Of a DNA stretch of 64,000 bases, positions 39,170 through 49,561 are shown one piece after another (position 1 is the stretch's first letter; every line of letters starts with the position of its first letter). The stretch comes from Trichomonas tenax (lineage: Eukaryota; Parabasalia; Trichomonadida; Trichomonadidae): NCBI GenBank assembly GCA_023091735.1, contig JALKBU010000007.1, positions 1 to 64,000 of the forward strand, written 5' to 3'. A program made the translations under genes and the position numbers. The notes beneath the pieces are model-generated. The model did no database searches. It was not told the origin of the DNA and saw only the letters and a list, made by a program, of their open reading frames with translations.

Positions 39170-39926
39170 CCAGCCTGGTATACAGGAAATAAATTAAACG
39201 TCATTAACTGTGTGTAAATGAATATTAAAATTATTAAACTCTCATAATCACAACTTAGGGAGGATTTTCTGCTGTGGTAGTTATGATCTCTATGTATCTG
39301 TATGGCTGTCATATGAGTGATGCTTCTGCAAGCTCATGGGATCGAGATGGCCATTAAGAGGGCCATCATTTTTAAAGAATGAATTGTTTTGTGATAAAAC
39401 CTCAATAGTGCACCAATGTTATCTTGGGAAAAGTGTAAAAGATTTGATGTAATAAATAGATAACTCAAGTAAATCAAATTAGTTTAATCATCACTATATT
39501 ATATAATGTCAATTATTCACATTTTATCGTCATTCTGATATTGGATCAACCATTCACATTTCATCATCATTATCAATTGCAATTGAAATGAAGACTCTTG
39601 AAATTTCTAAAATCTAATAATGCTATTAAACAAACACTATGCTTCTTCGATGTGATTTTTTACGATTTTGGCTTATTATTATGTTCTGCCCTTCTGAAAG
39701 AGGAGTTTTTTATCTAAATATAGATGTTATGTCTATTGCTATACCTTCTTGAAAATGCTTAAAATGTATTAAACAAAAAAAGTAACTCATTTCAAATCGA
39801 GAATAATTTAAAATATATAACAAACAAAAAAGAAAAAGAATAATATTGTTGCATTCGAAATAATAAAACTCTCGAATACCAATGATTGATATAGCAGCTA
39901 AATAATACAAATCTATAATAAATATA

Positions 39927-40829
39927 TCATACTTCTGTCCTACAGCTTCGAATGATTTCATTTAAGTCGAGTATCTGGCTTTTGATTGTTTTTATCATTT
40001 GCTCTGTTGAAACAACATGATCAGCAGGATCAAACCCTAAATCTTGCATCACCATGTTGTAAATTGTTTGAATTGATGTCTTTATATTCGATATTTGAGT
40101 CGCAGTTTCGAATTTTTTTTGTTGATTTTTGAAAAGATTAGCTTTTCGTTCTCTCTTGCTCTTAAACGCCTTATTTAGTCTGTTTATCGCTTTGTTATAC
40201 TTGTTTTTGGCATCAACAACATATCTATCTTCTAATTTTTGCATTTGTTCGCGTTCTTTCTTTTGCTTATCAATATTATCAATTAAACGACTGAATAATT
40301 TGAGTCTGTCCTGTCTTGTTTCAACAATTCTTTCGAATTGATTAATTAATTCATTAATTGTGTTAAAATGCTGCGAGATTACAACAGCTTCTTGCATGAA
40401 GTCTGTATACTTCTGTAGTTTGTCCAGTTCCTCTTTAAGCTGTTTAGTTTCATCTTGTTGAGCGAGAATTTCATTTTGCATTTCCTGAAGCTGTAAGTAT
40501 ATGTTTTTGTACTTTCTTTCTTCCTCAATCTTCCTATTCTCTGCTTTTTCAATCTCATGATTGTAAACTTTTATAAAATTTTGAAGATTTTGTTTTTGTT
40601 CTTGTAATTTAAGCTTTTTAGCATTCAAATTATCGACTTTTTTGCCGAATTCCTTCTTCCAAAGTTCGTAGTCTGATTTAGTTCGCTCTAAGTCTTGCCT
40701 ACAAAAACTTAATTCTTGTTGCTTCGCTTTTAGTTCAGGATTCGACTTCTGCCGTGCAAACTTCGGCACGCACGTTAACTTTGAGTTTGGTTTTTTGTTC
40801 AGTTCGTTTGGATTTAGCGAATGCATCAT
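39927..40829 (-). CDS. DUF4200 coiled-coil protein, CCDC42/CFAP73-like
   Basis: 300 aa from the ATG at 40829; an ATG one codon later is also possible. TCATTTTTT lies 20 nt before the start. The frame upstream lacks ATG. Residues about 45-165 match the DUF4200 pattern of CCDC42, CFAP73 and CFAP100: LKAKQQELSFCRQDLERTKS, FGKKVDNLNAKKLKLQEQKQ, FIKVYNHEIEKAENRKIEEE, and LDKLQKYTDFMQEAV with the conserved L-KY--F---V. The rest is a second coiled coil. In flagellates CFAP73/CFAP100 form the MIA complex that tunes inner dynein arm f, and CCDC42 acts in flagellum formation. A flagellar role is therefore likely; the precise orthologue is not decidable here. Confidence 0.7.
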   Translation of the reverse strand: MMHSLNPNELNKKPNSKLTCVPKFARQKSNPELKAKQQELSFCRQDLERTKSDYELWKKEFGKKVDNLNAKKLKLQEQKQNLQNFIKVYNHEIEKAENRKIEEERKYKNIYLQLQEMQNEILAQQDETKQLKEELDKLQKYTDFMQEAVVISQHFNTINELINQFERIVETRQDRLKLFSRLIDNIDKQKKEREQMQKLEDRYVVDAKNKYNKAINRLNKAFKSKRERKANLFKNQQKKFETATQISNIKTSIQTIYNMVMQDLGFDPADHVVSTEQMIKTIKSQILDLNEIIRSCRTEV

Positions 40830-41150
40830 TAACGAACAAAACAAAAAATGATCTGAAAACTCTGTTTTTAGTCCCAACGGATTTCAAAACATGCATATTT
40901 CATGTTATTTCTTTCCAAAAATCAAAAATTATTTTTGAAAATTTCAAATTAACAATATTTTCAAATTTGAGGATGAAGTTAGATATAACTTTTGATGTGT
41001 TTTTATATTTCATCATAAAAATTAATGTATTCATTTTTACATGTTGGTGGCAAATTATACCCTATTCCACATCAGATGATCGCCAACTCCGTATAAGAAG
41101 GGGGTGAATCCATAAATCACTAAAAGACCTCGGTTCAAATTAGGATATCA

Positions 41151-42575
41151 ATGTTTTTTCCCCTTTTTAAAAGATACAACAAAACTGACATTTTGGTCAG
41201 CCAAAACCGCAATTTGATGATGAATCATCCACCAGCATATCATTTTACTAACAAGTTTGTCATCAAACAGAAAAAACAACAATTCTATCAAAATGAAGAA
41301 CTTGTTGCTGAAATATTGCACTATTTCGAAATCACATCTCCAGAAAATATCAATTTCTCTTGTGTTGAGCGCAAAACACAAATTCCTAGAAGAGTTGTTA
41401 ATTAGTGGTATTCCAAATGGTCAAAAAATCCAAGTTACATTCAGGATCCAATATGGGATAAGGGCGCCGCATATTCACCAACGAGCAAGAGAAATTGATC
41501 GTTGAATACTTGACAGATCAATTTTTTAAGTTCAATATTGGTATCAGATGCAAACAACTTCGAAATATCTTGTTTGATTTATACAAACAATTTGATTTCG
41601 AAAAAAGAGGAAATATGAATGAAAACTTCATTTCAAGAAGTTTAGTGAATGGCTTCTGCGGAAGAAATAACTTAACCTTCCGGATTATTAGAAGCAAAAG
41701 AAGATCTGAGATTAAACAGAGCCAGGTTGATACTTTTATATCCAAAATTGACAATGTATTCAATAACCAAGAATTATCGTCCATTTTTAACATAGACGAA
41801 ATTCCCTTGAATTTGTATTTCCGGGAGGCTATGTCTTGTCTCCAAAGGGTGTTGAGGATGTTCCAGCTCATTTGCCACAGGATTTCCATTTGAAATTTTC
41901 CGTTTTATGCACAATAAGTTCAGATCTCAAAAAATTCCCTCCAATTTTTTGGCGAAGGGAAAAACAGAGCGTTGCCATCAGCAGTTTTCTGATATGAAAG
42001 CTGAATCTCCTCATCATATCTTCCATAGTGCTGGTGAAAATACAGATGTTGACACAATGCTTTTTAATTTAAGGCAATTGAAGGCCTGGACCGATAATAG
42101 GCCCATTGTACTCATCTTGGACCAGTACAAGTCACATATTACCGATAAAGTCATCGAGTTTGCTGGCGCGAATCACATCAAACTTATTTTCGTTCCAGTT
42201 AGCGCTACCAGTATTCTACAGCCATTAGATAAACCCGTATTCGGTGTTTTAAAGCAATTTGGACACTCATTATGCAACGATGAAATTTATTGCAATCAGA
42301 TATCCTTTACAAGATCAGAAGCAGCAGACATCTTCATGATGTCTTGGGCCAAAGTCAACAAAAACACACTCAGAAGTGCCTGGTGCATCCAAGGGATCGA
42401 GTTTGAAGAACTTTACAAGGATCCAATCGAAAACGAAGAAGAAGATGATGACATAACAGAGGATCCTGATGTAGAGTATGATTCATCAGAATCAAGTTCA
42501 GATTTCAAAAATCGTTTTGGGAATAAAATTTTAATTTTCATAATATACTCTTCATGTATTTATCAGCCACAATAA
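41151..42575 (+). pseudogene. Pogo/Tigger-type DDE transposase, frameshifted
   Basis: Coding sequence is split over at least three frames: 41151-41405 (N-terminal HTH region), about 41470-41893 and 41907-42575. In order: ERKTQIPRRVVN, then TNEQEKLIVEYLTDQFFKF (DNA-binding half), FNIDEIPLNLYF (first catalytic Asp), IVLILDQYKSHITDKVIEFA (second Asp), and FVPVSATSILQPLDKPVFGV (third Asp, QPLD), the DDD pattern of DDE_1 transposases such as pogo, Tigger and jerky. Stops at 41405 and around 41891 and shifts between blocks mean it cannot make an intact enzyme, but the decay is light. The tail is acidic (ENEEEDDDITEDPDVEYDSS). Confidence 0.85.
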
Positions 42576-43040
42576 TATTTGACTAATTTTGAAAAAAATG
42601 ATACTGTATTTAAAAATATCGAACAAAAAAATTAGAATTGTATTCATTTATTTTAAAAAGCAAGACAACCAGAAGGTATGTAACATAACGGGAAGATAAA
42701 TTATTCAATCTTTAGTGAAAAAAATATTCATATATTTATTTCAACATCAAGATAGTTTGTAATTGATTGCAATGATAGCTTAGAGAATACCTTGAACAAC
42801 AGCTCATCTGATTTTTCTTAAAACCGGCATGGTTTCGGAAAATTCTTGAAATGATACATATTTTTCATGCATTAGTCGCTTTTTGCTACTTCTAGTATGC
42901 ATACGGATACTTTGTTTTGGATGTAGTTTCTGATAATAATATACTTGTTTGATGAAAATCAATTTTTAAATGTCGAAATATGCTGACATAAAAAAGTTAA
43001 CGGTACTTGTGTACTTTTTTGTATTTTCATAAATTCCATG

Positions 43041-43244
43041 TCATATAACTGAACTTGGTATGTTTAAAATCAACTTTTCGGCATAAATTTCGTCAAATTT
43101 GATATTTTGATGATTAGGAGATGTTTGTTTTACCGAATAAACCAAACTATATGATGCATTTACCATATGAATCACGGTAGTCTTCCATGGGGCAGAAAAT
43201 TGAACTATGTTCTCAGTGAACAGTCTGAGTTGACCATTAGACAT
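43041..43244 (-). CDS. Small antisense open frame at the right end of the pogo-like element
   Basis: 67 aa, unrecognised. It is listed because GTCACTTTTAAA directly precedes its ATG, an initiator-like sequence lying just inside the right inverted repeat. The product (SNGQLRLFTENIVQ, NHQNIKFDEIYAEKL) has no known domain. It may be a second transposon gene fragment or chance. Confidence 0.25.
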   Translation of the reverse strand: MSNGQLRLFTENIVQFSAPWKTTVIHMVNASYSLVYSVKQTSPNHQNIKFDEIYAEKLILNIPSSVI

Positions 43245-43310
43245 TTTAAAAGTGACACCCCTTCAAATTAGGCAGGAGGTGGCGATCCTGATGTGAAATA
43301 GGGTAAATAT

Positions 43311-43425
43311 TATAGAACAACTACAAGCATTCCGAGGGCTTATTGTTTTTGTTTCATTTCTCGACCCAAACACGCAATTAAAAGTTTGAACTATTATAGA
43401 ACAACTACAAGCATTCTGAGGGCTT
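43311..43425. repeat. 31-bp direct repeat beside the pogo-like element
   Basis: TATAGAACAACTACAAGCAT continued by TCYGAGGGCTT is present at 43311-43341 and 43395-43425, with one difference. The first copy begins 8 bp outside the transposon end. Confidence 0.6.
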
Positions 43426-43632
43426 TTTGATTCATATTTCAAAATATTTCATTTACACTTAATAATTTGAAAATGTTGAAGATATAAATTATCTTTGCAA
43501 ATCAACATTTAATTGTACTCTATTAATAGAAGAATTGAATGATGTTAGTTCCACCAACGATGAATTCTGTTTTATTTTTTATCAAAAAGAAAAAAAATTG
43601 ACAGAAAGGAATACAAACAAAGTTTTTATTAT

Positions 43633-45306
43633 TTATGAATCTAAAGACATAGTAATATGAGACATCAACCGAAGTGTTTTGAATATTGGTGATCTCGGTG
43701 ATGTCTGTTTATATATTTGTAATACTGTTTCCATGAATCTTGGAAGATGCTTTTTTGCGATTTGTCTATCACCTGGATTAATGAGAAGAATCGCTCTATA
43801 CACAAGCGGAACAAATACATCTCTCTCGCCAAGCAGTATCAAGTCAGAAAAATGCATCAATAAGGATGCCGATAGCTCTGAAGTTAATTGATTTCTTTCC
43901 ATTAAAGTCGCTAATCTTCCATCATCCGCGAATCTAATGAAAAAATTAAAAGGTAAATTAACAGAATACTGGAACGCAAGGACCGGATTCTTGAGGTATA
44001 TCTCTATTAAAGCCTCGGGAGTTAATGCAGAATTGATTAAATTTGTGTTATAATTCAAGTATTTGTTATTAATGCTGACAATTGTTGAAAGTGTTTTTTG
44101 AGAATTCTTCTTGACATCTTCTGCAACACCATCAAGCTTCTGCAGAATAGTATTCTTGTGGTCATCAATCATTGACTCAAATTTCTTTTGCAATGATATA
44201 ATTTCTGTTGAATAAATGTTATCTCTAAATTTGAAAATGATAATTCGTCCTTTGTTGTCAACGAAACATGATAATATAAAGTGCGTATTACAGCTATTTG
44301 TGTAGTTTAATGTTCTTATTGAATCTTTGGTCACAAATGCAATAGTGCTCGTTTTAGAAACACTTTTAACATTCAAGAATTCGAATTCTTTTCTGTTTGT
44401 TTCGATATCTGTTAAAATTAAATTGTCGCCTGCATAATGGACTAAATGTTCATTAATAACGAAATATAAGTTATCCTTAAGGGAGGGAACTTCAATTGCA
44501 ATGTTTTCTTCGTTAAAATCATTTCTTCGAAATATTTTAAGTTTAACCATTTTAACCATAAGGTATGATTTAGACACATCGAATGCAGTCACTCCTTCAT
44601 AAAGAAGTTGCTTTTGTTTGCCGTCTGTCATATATAAAAAATTATCTAACGTTAGCACGAAAATCGAATTGGGATTTCTTGGATCTGTTACAATACTGAA
44701 AGGATTTGGTATTTTAACTTGTAAAGGCGATGAATCGATGAATACTAAATTTCGAGTATTATTATCTTCGAGTTTGATTGCAATTATTTTGCCACAAAGA
44801 TTGGCAATGGCTATTATATTGAATATCATCGATTGAAATTTCGAATAATAAGCAATTTGTTCTTTTCTAGAGCAAATCATGTTTTGCTTATCACCATCTA
44901 TAGCAAATGTAAACTGTGGCATTTCTGCATCAGATAACGGTAATGTTATAACTGGATTTCTTTTATTTTGTGTTGGCTTTGGTAATTCAATGATTTCTTG
45001 ATCTTCTGTGTACTCAGACAATTCCGATAACGATGCATTATATATTTCTGAAATACTTTCTTCATCTGTTGAGTATTCGCTGATTTGTTTCTGATATCCA
45101 GAAGATTGTGTGCTAATGTTGATTTCTTCCTCCGGAGTATCGATTAATAATGTATTTTTCTTCGGTTTTTCGATTTTAATATTTGAACTATTTTGAGATT
45201 TTTGATCTGGAGCATTATTTTGCTTAACCAGGCCAGAAAAAAATGTATAGAACTTTTCTGTGTCCTTCGCCTGGTTTTGGATTGCTTCTTTAGTCAGCAA
45301 ATCCAT
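43633..45306 (-). CDS. EDC4/Ge-1-like protein (beta-propeller plus helical C-terminus)
   Basis: 557 aa. Residues 1-125 are polar, low-complexity and Glu/Ser-rich. About 130-365 are strand-rich with propeller-like segments (SIFVLTLDNFLYMTDGKQKQ, HLVHYAGDNLILTDIETN). 375-420 is a short coiled coil. 430-557 is all-helical. The end (LTSELSASLLMHFSDLILL, LVYRAILLINPGDRQIAKKH, FKTLRLMSHITMSL) resembles the C-terminal domain of EDC4/Ge-1, the scaffold of the mRNA decapping complex in P-bodies, and the propeller-linker-helical order fits. Overall similarity is weak, so the call is tentative; another propeller protein is possible. GTCATTTTCTG lies 24 nt before the start and TGACATGTAAA (45346-45356) about 40 bp upstream. 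Confidence 0.45.
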   Translation of the reverse strand: MDLLTKEAIQNQAKDTEKFYTFFSGLVKQNNAPDQKSQNSSNIKIEKPKKNTLLIDTPEEEINISTQSSGYQKQISEYSTDEESISEIYNASLSELSEYTEDQEIIELPKPTQNKRNPVITLPLSDAEMPQFTFAIDGDKQNMICSRKEQIAYYSKFQSMIFNIIAIANLCGKIIAIKLEDNNTRNLVFIDSSPLQVKIPNPFSIVTDPRNPNSIFVLTLDNFLYMTDGKQKQLLYEGVTAFDVSKSYLMVKMVKLKIFRRNDFNEENIAIEVPSLKDNLYFVINEHLVHYAGDNLILTDIETNRKEFEFLNVKSVSKTSTIAFVTKDSIRTLNYTNSCNTHFILSCFVDNKGRIIIFKFRDNIYSTEIISLQKKFESMIDDHKNTILQKLDGVAEDVKKNSQKTLSTIVSINNKYLNYNTNLINSALTPEALIEIYLKNPVLAFQYSVNLPFNFFIRFADDGRLATLMERNQLTSELSASLLMHFSDLILLGERDVFVPLVYRAILLINPGDRQIAKKHLPRFMETVLQIYKQTSPRSPIFKTLRLMSHITMSLDS

Positions 45307-45848
45307 TCAGACAGGAAAGCAGCAGAAAATGACTTGTAATATTAATTTACATGTCATAATTTTTATTACTTCTTATCTCCTTTAATAACAAAAACAAACC
45401 AGTAAAACGAAGGTAGCCGATCAATACTCAATACACAGAGCTTATGTTCAATGTATCGTTGATATATTCGAAGAAAAAAAAATTTTTCAAAATTGAACAA
45501 TCAATAATTCATCAAATATATACAAGAAAATTTCATAAATTTTCTTTCTCTAATAATTTTTATTATCATGAAGCTTCGTTTCAAGAATAAGCAAAAATTT
45601 CAAAATATTTATCGACAACAATACCAAAAACTCCTTACGGTCCTAGTTACATACTTCGATTGAGTATGAATTACTTTAATATTTGCTTTGTATTTGAATA
45701 TAATTTAGGAACTTATTGTATTTCATTTAATAATCATTGTAATTGTTATAAAATTGATATTTTATATGAATATAATTTAATGATTAACTATATTCTAGTA
45801 AATAATATATGATAGACTATTTTATTCTATAAACATGAAAACATGGAA

Positions 45849-46958
45849 TTAATCTGTAACAAATACACCCAATGCATCTAATGTAGCGGTCCATGCCAAG
45901 ATGAACGGAATACACAAGACCATTGTCCAAAATATCATTGTAGAAGCAGCTCCATCGCCGAAACCAGCGGCTTCTGCCATCATGTAGCAGCTTGATGCAG
46001 TTGGAAGAGTCGACATAATTGTGCAGCAACGCGACAAAAACATCGAAAGTTTGAACAACTTGCAAATTACTGCAACAACGATTGGATACATAATGAACTT
46101 GACGAAGATGCAGAAGATGAACTGCCACCATGGGCAAGCAATGATGGAGTGGCTGGCGAGAAATCCACCAACACAAAACAGAGCGATTGCAAGAACACCA
46201 TCGGCATCAATTTCGATGACTCTATCAACATAGTTCGGAACTCCTTTGCCAATAGCGGCAACAATAAAGCCAATGCAATCGCCCAAAATGATTGGAGATG
46301 TTATTAGGCCTTTGATGATGTTCCAAAAGATCATAAAAGAGAACTTTTCTAATTCTTCTCCTTTTTCTTTGTGAATTCTGTTTTTGCGTATGTGGTTCGC
46401 AATTCCAGTCTCGACAAGGTAAACAGGAGCGGTAATGAGATCGTTGCTCATAGTAATCATTGAAACAATCAAGATATTTGCATCTGGCCATATTGATGTG
46501 AAGATTGGCAGGCCAACAATGACGTAATTAATGTATATTGATGGCCAGAAAGTAGCGATATATGTCTCAAATCTGTTTTTGAAAGGAAAAATCATTAATG
46601 ACGTTAAAATGATTTGCGCTGCGATTGCTGAGACTGCCATAATAAGGAAAGGCTTAAAGTCGAGATCTGCTATAGTTTGATGTGCAAGGAATCTCAAAAC
46701 AAGCGGGAAAAACATCGCTTGAAAACAGAATTTGTTTATCCTTGGAATCATTTTGCCATCCAGCAGCTTCAGCTTCACGCAGAGGAATCCTATAGCCATC
46801 ATCGTCAAAATCGAACATCCTACACTGATAACGCGAACATAATCGAAAGCCATATATTTTTGAATTGTGTTTAAAAAATTAACCTTGAATAATTCAAAGG
46901 GTTTGTATCTGTGTTTCTGATTCAGGGCGCTAATGCTAGAGATTGAAATTGAATTCAT
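45849..46958 (-). CDS. Auxin efflux carrier (AEC/PIN-type) family membrane transporter
   Basis: 369 aa with about ten hydrophobic helices. The pattern of the AEC family is visible: GFLCVKLKLLDGKMIPRINK near the first helix, then FCFQAMFFPLVLRFLA, and in the second half LAIALFCVGGFLASH and CCTIMSTLPTASSCYMMAEA, matching the conserved helix with the TLP-A motif. Between helices 5 and 6 is a short cytosolic loop (HIRKNRIHKEKGEELEKFS). Family members export or release small organic anions; plant PINs carry auxin. In a protist the substrate is unknown, but malate-like or amino-acid-derived anions are plausible by family. A Met at residue 36 (MAFDYVRV) is an alternative start. Confidence 0.85.
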   Translation of the reverse strand: MNSISISSISALNQKHRYKPFELFKVNFLNTIQKYMAFDYVRVISVGCSILTMMAIGFLCVKLKLLDGKMIPRINKFCFQAMFFPLVLRFLAHQTIADLDFKPFLIMAVSAIAAQIILTSLMIFPFKNRFETYIATFWPSIYINYVIVGLPIFTSIWPDANILIVSMITMSNDLITAPVYLVETGIANHIRKNRIHKEKGEELEKFSFMIFWNIIKGLITSPIILGDCIGFIVAAIGKGVPNYVDRVIEIDADGVLAIALFCVGGFLASHSIIACPWWQFIFCIFVKFIMYPIVVAVICKLFKLSMFLSRCCTIMSTLPTASSCYMMAEAAGFGDGAASTMIFWTMVLCIPFILAWTATLDALGVFVTD

Positions 46959-47653
46959 TTATCCATTTTGAATAAGGTTATTATCCTTCCATTCTCATTC
47001 TTGTTTCCATTAATCATAAGATATCATGTATAGTTTATTTATCATGAAATAAAATTTATTTTATTAAATTTTCATTAAGAAACTCAACGAATATCAAAAA
47101 TATTGATTGATTCATAATCTACATACGAATCTTAATCATCTTCAAGTATTATTCTGGGCAGAATTTTTTTAATTCAAACAAGTAGTTTTGATCAATGTAT
47201 CAATGACTGCATACAATAGTGTGCTTACATCATGAAAAAAATCGATGAATCATTTCAATATCGAAATGTCATTGCAATAAAAACATTCTTGACAAAAGTA
47301 ACATATTTTGAAAAGTTTACAAAAAGTAACTTTTCTAAAATGTTTCACTTTTGTATCAAGAATGGAAATATTCGTGTGCATGCAATTCAAATTTTCTGAG
47401 CTTTCAAATGAATAAAACTCTATTAGGTATATGTTAATTGAATGCGCGTGAATAAAAATATACAGAGATCAAAAAAATATGATCGTGAGAGTACACAAAA
47501 ATTGAGACCACTTCAAAAATGAATGCGCATTTCTTAGCATTTTTTTTGTAAAGGGCAACAAAAACTGAGTGGTCGTATATCTATATTTTTAAAACATGAG
47601 TTTTTGATGATTTTTCCTGAAATTTTATAAATTTTCTTTCAAGATTCATCTTG
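46959..47653. other. Gene-free AT-rich spacer
   Basis: No gene seen. A pair of inverted copies of AAAAGTAACATATTTTGAAA (about 47295-47314) and TTTTCTAAAATGTTTCACTTTT (about 47332-47353) gives weak self-complementarity. Confidence 0.4.
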
Positions 47654-47762
47654 AATTTTTTTTTTCTTGTTTACTCTTTTGAGTTTTGCGATTTTTAACG
47701 AGTGACCTCCTATAGATCAGATCTGATAAAACATTTACGTGCCTTTCTGGGGTTCTGTTTTA
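47654..47762. mobile_element. Element A, solitary left-end fragment
   Basis: TTTACTCTTTTGAGTTTTGC then GATTTTTAACGAGT, CATTTACGTGC and GGGTTCTG match the left inverted repeat of element A; the sequence then diverges. TGACATGTAAC and TGACATGAAAA motifs follow at 47838 and 47855. Confidence 0.6.
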
Positions 47763-49015
47763 CAGTGGTATCAATAATATCTCTGCAAACAAAGACCAAA
47801 CCGCGGGACTGGGACAAAATGGAACAACGTGCTTTTCTGACATGTAACTTATTTTGACATGAAAAGTCAGAATGTCAAAATAAAGGAAAGTGACGTGTTT
47901 GCGGGAAAAAATGGAAAAGTGTCAATAGGTTGAAATGGATTGAACTCAATGTTGGAAGCCAAAGAAGACTTCATTATGAGTAGTTGTGGCCTTATAGTGA
48001 AGGATGACCTGGTGATCTAGCAAAGATGCATCCAGATGCATATTCAACAGAAGCATGATTCGATGCATGGCGAGGTCGGCCTGAGACTTCCAAAGTCCTC
48101 GAGTGGCCAAACCAGGCCCTAACAAGAACCCACTTATTGATTCAATTTTTAATACACATTACATTTTCACTTTTGATATTAATAAATTATTATTTTTTTT
48201 ATTTTTTCACAGATACCTTTTTCATTACACGATTATTTTCATATTATTACTTATTCTCATAATTATTAATATATCATTAAATTCATAATTAATTGTTCTT
48301 GAATCATGAATTAGATAATGTTTTCATATTACGTTCATTTTATATACTGATTTATATTATTTCGATTCTCAATTTGATCCTTATATTCTTTGTAAAATTC
48401 GTTTTTTACTAAATTTTTATTTTTTTCCTAAAATTATTTGTTTATAATTCATATTTACTATGCAAGAAGGGATAATTTCGACCGAGTTTCTTGGTTTGGA
48501 GTGCAACAAAAACTTGCAATGAACTACGTTTATGGTCTTCATACTCGGCGTGGAGTTTCAATCTATAAATGTCATTATTGTTTAGACTACAAAGATATTT
48601 ATAACACTTTTTATAAAGGTGACAATTTTTCCCGCGCAAAAAAATGACAGTTTATTCATGAAAAGTGACTTTAAGGTTTCACGTCACTTTTTGATATTCA
48701 CTTTTGTCCTAGACTCGACCAAGCCGCTCATCCAATATGATTTTGCTTAAACAAACACTATCTTGTATTGGAAGATGATGGAAGCTCTTCTTTTATCTAT
48801 TGTAGGTATAACTGCATTTTAATAATATAGATGTAGCCTATATTAAATCTCAGAATTTATAAATATATTAACAAAATCAATTATAATTAATACATTCATA
48901 AACAGTGTGATTATAGATTATTATTTTAATAATATGAGACTCTGTTTTTGTATTTTTTTAAAAAAAGCAATAATTTAACTTATTTAGTATTTCCATTTAT
49001 TTTAATATGAAATTG
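47763..49015. other. Gene-poor spacer
   Basis: No convincing gene. 47990-48120 is more GC-rich than the surroundings, with small palindromes (GATGCATCCAGATGCAT; GGCCTGAG ... GTGGCC), but I cannot name it. AAAAGTGAC and GTCACTTTT face each other at about 48660-48692, an inverted pair of the initiator-like word. Confidence 0.35.
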
Positions 49016-49421
49016 GTGCTTTTCAGGGGGTGCTGAGTATGTTTATAGCATTTGCTTGTCTATTTAACTTGAGGATCTCCATGCCTCGATGAGATTTCAG
49101 CGAATTTTGACATGTAAAATAACGAAAGTCACTATTTTTCGACTGGAACTCTTGCAAAAATAAGCGAGCGAACGCTATAATAATGAGATGTATTTGTTAT
49201 AATCATCAAAGAGATTCATAACAGAAGCCCATTAATGATTTGTAATGGTTTCTTTTTGTAATCATGATTAAGTAATACCCTGCTAAGATCATGAAACAGA
49301 TTGCACCACTAGAATCAGCACCCAAAAAAGCACGTAAATGTTTCATCAGATTCGTCCAGAAAGGGTCTACTCGTTAAAAATCGCAAAACTCAAAAGATTA
49401 AACGAGAAAAAAAGTGGAGCC
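49016..49421. mobile_element. Element A, copy 4 (internal deletion)
   Basis: It matches copy 1 from GTGCTTTTC to the right terminus AAAGTGGAGCC but lacks about 200 bp. The join (GTCACTATTTTTCGACTGG) lies at an ATTTTCGAC word that occurs at both edges of the missing segment in copy 1, so the deletion probably happened through microhomology. The TGACATGTAAA motif is kept. Confidence 0.7.
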
Positions 49422-49561
49422 AAAGATTCATTTTCAATTTCAAACCCATTGCATTATAAAATCACGAATTTAGAAATACAATACAGCGGATAGTATACAA
49501 ATCCTGGTTTCGAGAAATTCCTTTATCTCAAACAGAGTTTTTCAAAATATTTTTTTGTGCA

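Larger units (their letters stand above)
41060..43303 (+). mobile_element. Pogo-like DNA transposon with TA target duplication (2244 bp)
   Basis: The ends CCCTATTCCACATCAGATGA and, reverse complemented, CCCTATTTCACATCAGGATC match for about 25 bp. They are bordered by TA on each side (41058-41059, 43304-43305), the target duplication of the Tc1/mariner/pogo superfamily. It contains a degenerate pogo-type transposase and a small antisense frame whose initiator-like promoter lies next to the right inverted repeat. Confidence 0.85.

Noticed and set aside
41131..41150. GGTTCAAAT word suggesting a tRNA T-arm
   Set aside because: No acceptor, D-arm or anticodon stem can be placed around it. It lies inside the pogo-like transposon. 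I found no tRNA or rRNA gene in the window.
48438..48647. 69-codon plus-strand frame with slightly protein-like sequence
   Set aside because: Too short, with no start context or family. The opposite strand is open as well, so coding direction is undecidable.
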